This document shows positions 1-5,472 of a stretch of 5,855 nucleotides of DNA, piece after piece. The stretch is from Spirochaetaceae bacterium (lineage in GTDB: Bacteria; Spirochaetota; Spirochaetia; Treponematales; Breznakiellaceae). Within the stretch, counting starts at the first letter, position 1. Every line of letters starts with the position of its first letter. Both the position numbers and the translations under genes were made by a program. The notes below the pieces were generated by a model that made no database searches, had not been told where the DNA came from, and was given only the letters and a program-made list of their open reading frames with translations. The DNA lies in assembly GCA_031290405.1 (NCBI GenBank), contig JAITNO010000109.1, positions 1 to 5,855 on the forward strand. The letters are read 5' to 3'.

Positions 1-696
1 GTCCCCGCCGCCCACCGATTCGAGGCAAACCTCCGGGCCCGTGACCACGAAGCCCGACAGGTCGTCCGCCCCCGCTTCGAAGAGCGCGTCGGAGAGCGTT
101 ACGGTCGGGCCGACAAGCACCGTCCACGCGTTCCTACAGAGGGAAAGGAGGCGGGGCAGCGTCTTGTTGACCAGCGTCGAGCCCGTGATGAACACATAAT
201 CCTGTTCACCCAAGATATATTCGCAGGCCGGATCGGGATAATCGCCGTCCTCGGGGCGCCGTTCGAGTATCGAGAGACTGCACACCGGCTGGAGCTGCCG
301 TTCCAGGAAGGGGAAGTGCCCCACAACCGCGACCCTCTTGCCGGCAAGCTCCGCGCGGTATACGTCAAACGCCTCGTGTTTGCGGCTCTCGTCCGGCAGC
401 TCTATGCCCAGCGCGCGCGCCCGCGCATGGTCGTTGTAGTAGGCGTTCAGCGCCGCCACGCCGAACCCCGCGTCGACGAAGTTCCACGACTTCGCGTAAC
501 GCGCCAGCTCTTTCAGATTCATCCCCGTCAAATCGTCGGACAAGACGCGCGGCATCGACTCAACATCTATCCGCATGGCCAGCCCCAAACCACCCGCGCT
601 CGAGCGGACGGCAATCCAGTGGCTACCCGCCGCGCTTGCCTGCACCGTCAGATCCTCGGGCACTCCGTCAATCAGCTTATCGTATATATTCCACAT
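1..696 (-). CDS. DUF4213/DUF364 putative metal-binding protein, 3' end cut by window
   Basis: The gene reads leftward from ATG at 696-694 and stays open for 232 codons to the window edge, so its C-terminus is missing. The family is usually about 250 residues, so probably only a few tens of residues are lost. Residues 1 to about 90 (starting MWNIYDKLIDGVPEDLTV) match the DUF4213 enolase-N-like domain. From about residue 118 (GKRVAVVGHFPF) a Rossmann-like DUF364 domain follows, with its characteristic stretches: DYPDPACEYIL near 152-162, ITGSTLVNKTLPRLL near 170-184, and a GPTVTLSDALFEAGADDLSG segment near 196-215. Pfam calls DUF364 a putative heavy-metal chelation domain; no reaction is established. 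Members often occur near metal- or molybdenum-enzyme genes, which fits yqeC elsewhere in this window. The start is supported by the family-like N-terminus and by a promoter whose predicted start point coincides with the ATG, implying a leaderless mRNA. Family assignment is confident; function is unknown. Confidence 0.9.
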   Translation of the reverse strand, partial: MWNIYDKLIDGVPEDLTVQASAAGSHWIAVRSSAGGLGLAMRIDVESMPRVLSDDLTGMNLKELARYAKSWNFVDAGFGVAALNAYYNDHARARALGIELPDESRKHEAFDVYRAELAGKRVAVVGHFPFLERQLQPVCSLSILERRPEDGDYPDPACEYILGEQDYVFITGSTLVNKTLPRLLSLCRNAWTVLVGPTVTLSDALFEAGADDLSGFVVTGPEVCLESVGGGD

Positions 697-702
697 GAGG
701 CG

Positions 703-731
703 ATTGTAGCCGCCCCCGAGTTGCCTGTCAA
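703..731 (-). promoter_or_regulatory. Sigma-70 promoter of the DUF364 gene, predicted leaderless
   Basis: Read on the minus strand there is a perfect -35 box TTGACA (731-726), a 17-nt spacer, and a -10 box TACAAT (708-703, five of six consensus bases). Only six bases (CGCCTC) separate the -10 box from the ATG at 696. Transcription normally starts about 7 nt after the -10 box, so the first transcribed base should be the A of the start codon or very near it. No Shine-Dalgarno sequence could be transcribed, so initiation would be leaderless. The promoter also gives this gene its own transcription, separate from the operon upstream. Confidence 0.78.
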
Positions 732-741
732 GAACATCCGC

Positions 742-846
742 CCTATAGTGTCTGTCGCTCACGCCCGTGGGCAAGCCGCTCATGCCCGTGACCAAGTTGC
801 CAACGCCCGTGGGCACATCATTCATGGGCGGCGGCAGACGGCGCGT
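742..846. repeat. Short tandem array, 21-bp period, about five units
   Basis: Three clear units begin with GCCCGTG at 763, 784 and 805, each 21 bp after the last. A degenerate unit lies on each side: 742-762 keeps the second half (about 10 of 21 bases shared with the first clear unit) and 826-846 shares about 12 of 21. Units 1 and 3 both carry GCCCGTGGGC and end in TCAT, while unit 2 has GCCCGTGACC, so there is an alternating 42-bp pattern. On the plus strand one frame reads as a heptapeptide series (TPVGKPL, MPVTKLP, TPVGTSF), but it has a stop at 746-748 and runs antisense into the DUF2147 gene, so I do not call it a gene. The array fills most of the gap between the DUF2147 stop codon and the DUF364 promoter, ending about 10 bp upstream of the -35 box. 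The period matches the larger array at 5473-5855, although the sequences differ. Confidence 0.8.
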
Positions 847-882
847 CTTGCGTTATGCGGGGGGCGCTGGGGCGGCACCGTC

Positions 883-1383
883 TTACCAGAGATTGCTTGC
901 TTTTTCTTCGACGCTTTGCCGCCAGAACTGGCTTCGGCCGAGGAAGGCGACTTTTCCGCGCATTTCCAGCGTGTCTTCTTTGAAGTCTTTGCCGTCAGCC
1001 TTGTGGAAGGTAATCTCGCAGCCGTATTGGTTGCCGTCGTCGGGGTCGATGATGCTGCCGTCTTTCCAAACGCCGGGGCTCTTCATCTTGAGGCCGTAGA
1101 TCCATGTTACGCCGTTGAAGATATTCATCGTGTTTATTTTTGCACCGCCTGAGTAGCCTGAGTAGGATTCCTTGCAATGCGAGGCAATCGCCTCGACGTT
1201 TTTTCCCGGCGCGGAAAGCAAGGTTCCGTAGAGAGCGCCGTTGGCGACGTATATGTGCCAGCCGCCAGTCTCCGCGCCGGTTTTGTCGTCAACGCTCAGC
1301 CAATAACCTTCGGCCGGGTCGGCCGCGAAAACAACGCCGGCGACGAAGGCCAGCGTGAAAAGAAATGTCAGTTTTTTTTGCAT
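883..1383 (-). CDS. Exported DUF2147 family protein
   Basis: This 166-residue protein has a classical Sec signal peptide: Lys-Lys at residues 3-4, a hydrophobic core to about residue 19, and a likely signal peptidase I site after VVFA (residue 20), leaving a mature protein starting ADPAEGYWLS. The mature part is a single DUF2147 domain (PF09917), recognised by the opening EGYWLSVDDKTG, the central WIYGLK near 94-99, GSIIDPDDGNQYGCEITF near 109-126, and the closing DTLEMRGKVAFLGRSQFW near 137-154. Length is normal for the family. Cys70 and Cys122 are the only mature cysteines and could pair in the periplasm. The family has no established biochemical role. It is the third gene of the ravA-viaA operon: its ATG lies 3 bp after the viaA stop codon, so translational coupling is likely. 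No Shine-Dalgarno sequence precedes it. Family call is confident; function is unknown. Confidence 0.92.
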   Translation of the reverse strand: MQKKLTFLFTLAFVAGVVFAADPAEGYWLSVDDKTGAETGGWHIYVANGALYGTLLSAPGKNVEAIASHCKESYSGYSGGAKINTMNIFNGVTWIYGLKMKSPGVWKDGSIIDPDDGNQYGCEITFHKADGKDFKEDTLEMRGKVAFLGRSQFWRQSVEEKASNLW

Positions 1384-1386
1384 GAT

Positions 1387-2949
1387 TTACGAATATGCCG
1401 CATAGACCGTATTTGTGTCAAGCTCCTCGAGCAGGGCGCGGTTTACCGCGTCGTCGCCAATGTCGCCGATAAGAACGCCGTGGAAGAGCGTGCCGTTCGC
1501 CTGCGCGGCCTTTATCCGCGCCGCGGCGCCCCCTTCCAAGGGCGGCACGATAAAGTCCGAGACCATCACCACGTCGGCCTTTCGGTAGGCTTCCCTTTCC
1601 AGCACAGCCAGCGCTTCGAGCAAGGCAGGGCCCGCGTTGGAGCCGCCGTTAAAGCTCATTGAAAGAAACTCCGTCAGGGCTCCAAGGTGGGCGGCCAGAT
1701 CGCTTATCTCCAGCGTTTCGATGTCCGTCGAAAACGAAATCAGGTAGCACAAGCGTTTTTCTTTCAACGCAAACTTCAGGAGGGCAAACACCAACGACTT
1801 CGCGACCCGTTCCGCGTCGCCGCGCATGGAACCCGACGTGTCGATGCACAGGATGAAGGGCCCCTCAGCTTCGCGTTTTTTTGTTGCGCCGCCAGTTTCC
1901 TGCGTTTCCCTGCGTACAAGCCGCTTATCGACATACTGATAGACGAGCAATTTCTTCTCGGCCCATCTCTTATAGAACAAAAGCGCCGCATCCTCATCCA
2001 GAAGCAGGGCCAGGTCGGACGGAAGCGCGGCGCCTATGTCTCCGCCGGAATGAACGCCGGTTACTTCGGTCTTGCCGCCTTCGTTCACCTCCTCCACCCA
2101 TTCAAAGACCCGCTTGCCGTAAACCCCTTCCTCCGCCGTTTGTACCTTTGACTCTCTCTTGCGTCCCAGGGCGCGCGCCAGAGCTTGCAGGGTTGCGTCT
2201 TTGGCAAAACAATCAGCATAGGCGGATAGAACGTCGTAGTCAGCCTTCTTCCAGAGACCCTTCTGGGCGTTCCAGAGCCTGCCTAAGACATCCGTCCCGG
2301 GTTCAAGCGTCTGTGCCACCGTCTTGAGATTTTCGATGCGCCGGCGCATTCCGTGCAGGAACGCGTCCCCTTGTGCGTCAATGAACTCACCTTCCCACGA
2401 AACCGTTTTTTTCGCGATGAGCGCGCGCCATTTGTCGGCAAAGTAGCCCTTCACGCTTTCAAAGGAGCGCGTTTTGGCCTTCCTCTTCGAGGCGCGAAAA
2501 CACGCGCGGAAGTTTTCACGGTGGAAGTCCGCGTTGAAATCATCCAGGTAGGCGTCTTTAAGGTACAAGGCCACGCCGTCCCACACCTCAAGGAAGTCGT
2601 CTTTGTTGAGGGTTGAAACATCTTCCAGCAAAGCTCTTTCGTCGGCGTAGGGCGCGCCCGTTTCGATCATTTTTGCGTGCGCGCCGTCGATAAAGCCCAG
2701 AAGGTCAAGGGTGACGAGCTCGGCACAGAGGGGATTTCCGGCGCAGAAGGCGCGCAGCGCGCCGTCGGAGAGCATCATGTTGAGGGCGGGGGTGAAGACT
2801 CCCGCCTCGCCGGGGTTAAGTTGTAGGGGCGCGTTCGCCGCCGCCTTGTCCGCGAGCCCTTCAAAGAGCCTTATGCTGAGCTTTTCCCGCGAACGGCGCG
2901 TACCGACGGGGCCAAAATTGACGAATGAGTGGAACTTGTTTCGCGTCAT
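1387..2949 (-). CDS. viaA: ViaA-type VWA domain protein, partner of RavA
   Basis: This 520-residue cytoplasmic protein matches the ViaA family (E. coli ViaA is 483 residues). The helical N-terminal part is divergent, but the block GRLWNAQKGLWKKADYDV (223-240), with ALGRKRESK (260-268) further on, lines up with E. coli ViaA, as does FYKRWAEKKLLVYQY (325-339). The VWA domain runs from about 364 to the C-terminus. Its metal-ion-dependent adhesion site is visible as DTSGSM (370-375), the NGGSN turn (434-438) and VSDF with Asp465. In E. coli the turn reads GGTD; here Ser437 replaces the usual Thr and Asn438 follows it. In E. coli ViaA binds RavA and stimulates its ATPase, and the pair acts on Fe-S and respiratory enzymes (Nuo complex, fumarate reductase) and affects aminoglycoside sensitivity. 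The start is 6 bp after the ravA stop and only a weak AGGG, overlapping that stop, precedes it, so coupling to ravA is likely. Assignment is strong because gene order and both partners match. Confidence 0.92.
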   Translation of the reverse strand: MTRNKFHSFVNFGPVGTRRSREKLSIRLFEGLADKAAANAPLQLNPGEAGVFTPALNMMLSDGALRAFCAGNPLCAELVTLDLLGFIDGAHAKMIETGAPYADERALLEDVSTLNKDDFLEVWDGVALYLKDAYLDDFNADFHRENFRACFRASKRKAKTRSFESVKGYFADKWRALIAKKTVSWEGEFIDAQGDAFLHGMRRRIENLKTVAQTLEPGTDVLGRLWNAQKGLWKKADYDVLSAYADCFAKDATLQALARALGRKRESKVQTAEEGVYGKRVFEWVEEVNEGGKTEVTGVHSGGDIGAALPSDLALLLDEDAALLFYKRWAEKKLLVYQYVDKRLVRRETQETGGATKKREAEGPFILCIDTSGSMRGDAERVAKSLVFALLKFALKEKRLCYLISFSTDIETLEISDLAAHLGALTEFLSMSFNGGSNAGPALLEALAVLEREAYRKADVVMVSDFIVPPLEGGAAARIKAAQANGTLFHGVLIGDIGDDAVNRALLEELDTNTVYAAYS

Positions 2950-2955
2950 GGGGCC

Positions 2956-4623
2956 CTAGTGCAGCAGGATGGAGCCTGGTTTTATTTTTTTGTAGGTATG
3001 CCGTATCTCCAGGATCTGCATTTCAAGCTCTTCGCATTCTTTTTTTGCCTCCGCCGCATAGATACGCATCGCTTCGAGGTCCGCGTCGCAGGCGAAAAGG
3101 TTGCCGGCAAGGCGTTGTGCTCCGCGGCGAACAAAATCGTCGTATCCGCTTCGCACTTCGCCGATGCGGTCCAGGTACCCTTGCGTCTTGTCATCCCAGA
3201 CGCGTTCCCGGGCCTCAGTCGCGGGAGCCGTGTGGCGCCGCCTTTCCCCCACGGTCTTGGTGTCCACGCGGAAATCCTCCCCGTCCACGGCGACGCAAAA
3301 CGGCGCGCTCCCCGTGCGGAGCCGGGCGCTGCGGTCGAACACGAAGGCGCTTTCCAGGTCGATGGTTTTATCGTCGCAGGAGACGGCAAAGCCCTCCAGC
3401 TTTTCCCGGATGATCTGCGCCTGGTTGCGACTCAGGTAGCCGGAGCCGAGCCTCTTCATCTTATAGAGGCTTGCCGTCGTGGGGACGGCGGAAAGGGAAT
3501 CGTAGGCCTCTTTTTTCATGTAGAGGAGGGCGTCTCCTTTGCGGAGGGCATAGTATTCTTCGCTCACGGTTTTTGCTTCTTCGCTTCTGGTATCGGTAAG
3601 CGTGTGCGTTTCGTTCATAATCGTCTGGAGGAGCGAGGGAAGCTCTTCCCGCAGTTCATTACAGCAGCTTGCGTCGGGGAGGATCTGTTTGCAGACGGCA
3701 AGGCGTATCATGCGGCTCACCTCTTCGGCGCAGGCGTCGTCGTCCCAGAGACAGTGTTTGAGCAAAAAGCAATCGGCAAGGTCGACGGCGTTCCTCCCGT
3801 TAAGAAACGCCGAGGCGCGCAAGAGGCGGACGGTCTTTTTCCAGCGCCTATCCGACGCGCAGAGGGGGGAGTTTTCGTTTTCCTCTTTGCGGTTGCGCTC
3901 GGGGATGGCCTCGTTCCGCAGGTGGAGGATGACGCGCCGCGCCGCATCGCCCAGTTTGATTGCGTCGATGGCGGCGTTCCAGGCGGCGTACTCGCTTTCG
4001 GTGATTTTAAGGTTCTTGTCCACCGCGTCTTCCAGGCCGCTTGACGCGCTTTCTATCATCTCGATGAAGGCGTCGTCGTTTTCGACGCCGCCGACCTTGA
4101 CGCGCACAAGGAAGCGGTCCCACAGGGCTTCGAGGCCTTCGCCCTTTGCGGGCAAGCCGTTTGACGCGGAGATGAGGGCTTTGAGCGGCACGGCGACGTC
4201 CTTATCGCCGTTGCGGAAGATCTTTTCGTTCAGTACGGTAAGGAGGGCGTTTTGTATGGCGGGGCCGGCTTTCCAGATTTCATCCAAAAAGACGATGCTT
4301 GCGGTGGGGAGGAAGCCGGCGACGTTTCGCTCGTATGCGTCCTGTTCTTTGAGTTTTGCGATGGAGACGGGGCCGAAGAGTTCGTCGGGCGTACTAAAGC
4401 GGTTCATCAGGTATTCGAACACGGAGCCGGAGGCGAAAGCGAATTTAAGGCGGCGCGCGACAAGACTTTTGGCGACGCCGGGAGGCCCGAGCAAGAAGAC
4501 GCCCTCCCCCGCGACGGCGGAGAGGAAGGTCAGGGCCATGACGTTTTCCTTGTCGAAGAGGCCCTCGTTAAGCTGTTTGAGCAGCGCCGCGACGCGGTTT
4601 TTCATTGACATTCGATTGGGCAT
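2956..4623 (-). CDS. ravA: RavA-type MoxR-family AAA+ ATPase
   Basis: This 555-residue protein matches RavA over the AAA+ module. Visible parts are Walker A GPPGVAKS (46-53), the family stretch FEYLMNRFSTPDELFGP (69-85), Walker B VFLDE (111-115) followed by IWKAGPAIQNALLTVLNE, sensor 1 Asn155 in SASN, a candidate arginine finger Arg170 in ALWDRFLVR, and sensor 2 SDRRWKK (257-263). After about residue 330 similarity to E. coli RavA (498 residues) is weak. In E. coli this region carries the LARA domain that binds the lysine decarboxylase LdcI, so that interaction should not be assumed here. A Glu/Lys-rich helix near 513-548 may form a coiled coil. RavA assembles as a hexamer and works with ViaA, encoded next, as a chaperone-like remodeller of respiratory and Fe-S enzymes. 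The first ATG (4623) is preferred over Met5 and Met7 because the -10 box lies exactly 6 nt upstream; the downstream ATGs also lack a Shine-Dalgarno sequence. Confidence 0.94.
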   Translation of the reverse strand: MPNRMSMKNRVAALLKQLNEGLFDKENVMALTFLSAVAGEGVFLLGPPGVAKSLVARRLKFAFASGSVFEYLMNRFSTPDELFGPVSIAKLKEQDAYERNVAGFLPTASIVFLDEIWKAGPAIQNALLTVLNEKIFRNGDKDVAVPLKALISASNGLPAKGEGLEALWDRFLVRVKVGGVENDDAFIEMIESASSGLEDAVDKNLKITESEYAAWNAAIDAIKLGDAARRVILHLRNEAIPERNRKEENENSPLCASDRRWKKTVRLLRASAFLNGRNAVDLADCFLLKHCLWDDDACAEEVSRMIRLAVCKQILPDASCCNELREELPSLLQTIMNETHTLTDTRSEEAKTVSEEYYALRKGDALLYMKKEAYDSLSAVPTTASLYKMKRLGSGYLSRNQAQIIREKLEGFAVSCDDKTIDLESAFVFDRSARLRTGSAPFCVAVDGEDFRVDTKTVGERRRHTAPATEARERVWDDKTQGYLDRIGEVRSGYDDFVRRGAQRLAGNLFACDADLEAMRIYAAEAKKECEELEMQILEIRHTYKKIKPGSILLH

Positions 4624-4629
4624 GGGGCT

Positions 4630-4658
4630 AGTATAGCCGTACGCGGCGATAGATTAAA
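4630..4658 (-). promoter_or_regulatory. Candidate promoter of the ravA-viaA-DUF2147 operon, predicted leaderless
   Basis: On the minus strand the -10 box TATACT (4635-4630, five of six consensus bases) is followed by six bases (AGCCCC) and then the ravA ATG. A weak -35 box TTTAAT (4658-4653, three of six) lies 17 nt further upstream. The geometry copies the DUF364 promoter: -10 box, 6 nt, ATG. The transcript should start at or next to the A of the start codon, with no untranslated leader. The weak -35 box suggests either low basal output or a need for an activator. The -10 box is convincing; the whole promoter less so. Confidence 0.6.
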
Positions 4659-4669
4659 GCGGGCGTACG
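4638..4669. promoter_or_regulatory. Paired CGTACG palindromes around the ravA -35 box, possible operator
   Basis: The divergent gap between ravA and yqeC (4624-4731) holds two copies of the self-complementary hexamer CGTACG, at 4638-4643 and 4664-4669, spaced 26 bp start to start. The first lies inside the spacer of the ravA promoter within a longer dyad (GCCG, TACG, CGGC); the second lies 5 bp upstream of the -35 box. A regulator bound at both would control the ravA promoter. Two hexamers can match by chance, so this is only a candidate. I see no convincing promoter for yqeC in the gap: TTGACG occurs at 4679-4684, but nothing resembling a -10 box lies at a suitable distance. Confidence 0.25.
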
Positions 4670-4731
4670 ATGGGGGGATTGACGATGGCTGTGGGAAAGG
4701 GACGACAGACGAAGGTGGGGCTGAGCGATAC

Positions 4732-5472
4732 ATGACGGGAACGTTTACCGAATATTTTGCCGCGTTTGGCCCTCAAGTGGCCACCTTTATAGGCTGCGGC
4801 GGGAAGACTTCTTCCATCTGGGCGCTGGCCGAGCGTTTTCGCGCACGCAGGACGCTGGTTGCGACGACGACGCATATGGCCCGCCCCCCCGCAGCCGAGA
4901 ACCGCTATGACTATTTTTTCGACCGGGACGGCCTTCCCGACTGCGCCCGCTCCGGCGTTGCCCTTGCGGGGGATGCGCGCGGCGGCAGGCTGGCGTCTTT
5001 GGAGCCTGGAGCCCTCGAACGGCTTATCGGGCTCTACGAGTATGTTTTTATCGAAGGCGACGGTTCGCGCATGAAGCCCCTTAAGGCTTGGGAGGACTGG
5101 GAACCCGTCGTTGCCGAGTCCACGACCCTTACGGTGGGCGTCCTTCCCCTCTGGCCGCTCGGCAGGCCGATAGATGAGGCTCTTGTCCACCGCCTCCCCC
5201 TCTTCCTTTCGCTTGTCGGCGCAGAGGAGGGGCAGCGGCTCGAGGTGGGGCATCTTGCCGCGCTTATCGCGGGCTCCGGCGCGCACGGGGGTCTTTTCAA
5301 GGCGGCGCGGGGTAAAAAAATCCTTTTCTTCAACCAGGTTGAGGACGAGGCGGCGGAAGCTTGTGCGCTCGAGCTTGTCGACCTGCTCCCCTGCGACCTT
5401 AAAAAAACCCTCCACGGCGTCATCGCCGGCAGCGTCCAACGCAATCGCGTCAGGAGCATTTTCCCTCTGTAA
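4732..5472 (+). CDS. yqeC: YqeC-type accessory protein for selenium-dependent molybdenum hydroxylases
   Basis: This 246-residue protein matches the YqeC family (putative selenium cofactor biosynthesis / selenium-dependent hydroxylase accessory protein). Near the N-terminus is a P-loop-like GCGGKTS (21-27) after a short strand (VATFI), then LVATTTHMARP (42-52) typical of the family, EGDGSRMKPLKA (108-119), the GVLPLWPLGRPIDE segment (136-149), and NQVED (201-205), which resembles a nucleotide base-recognition motif. Length is normal and the C-terminus (HGVIAGSVQRNRV) looks complete. The family is predicted to bind nucleotide and, from its gene neighbourhoods, to help install selenium in xanthine dehydrogenase-type enzymes; the exact step is not known. 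No hydroxylase or selenium gene lies in the window, so that link rests on the family. The gene is divergent from ravA. A distant AAGGTG (4712-4717, 14 nt before the ATG) is at best a weak ribosome-binding site. The start fits the usual distance to the P-loop and no in-frame alternative start lies close upstream. Confidence 0.9.
   Translation: MTGTFTEYFAAFGPQVATFIGCGGKTSSIWALAERFRARRTLVATTTHMARPPAAENRYDYFFDRDGLPDCARSGVALAGDARGGRLASLEPGALERLIGLYEYVFIEGDGSRMKPLKAWEDWEPVVAESTTLTVGVLPLWPLGRPIDEALVHRLPLFLSLVGAEEGQRLEVGHLAALIAGSGAHGGLFKAARGKKILFFNQVEDEAAEACALELVDLLPCDLKKTLHGVIAGSVQRNRVRSIFPL

Noticed and set aside
721..741. A further unit of the left array overlapping the DUF364 -35 box
   Set aside because: Only about 7 of 21 bases match the nearest clear unit, close to the chance level.
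836..848. Small hairpin (AGACG, 3-nt loop, CGTCT) as the operon terminator
   Set aside because: The stem is only 5 bp, and no run of T follows on either strand. I found no convincing intrinsic terminator anywhere in the window.
316..1152. Long plus-strand open frame of 278 codons
   Set aside because: It runs antisense through both the DUF364 and DUF2147 genes, has no recognisable domain, and is the kind of shadow frame expected in GC-rich coding DNA.
2929..4044. Plus-strand open frame of 371 codons opposite ravA
   Set aside because: It lies almost wholly antisense to ravA, whose AAA+ motifs are unmistakable on the other strand; the plus-strand product shows no family features.
4603..4611. 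Alternative ravA starts at Met5 or Met7
   Set aside because: Neither has a Shine-Dalgarno sequence, and the -10 box spacing to the first ATG repeats that of the DUF364 gene. The first residues are poorly conserved, so the choice is not certain.
4679..4684. TTGACG as the -35 box of a yqeC promoter
   Set aside because: At 16-18 nt downstream the sequence (around 4701-4708) does not resemble TATAAT, so no complete promoter can be supported.
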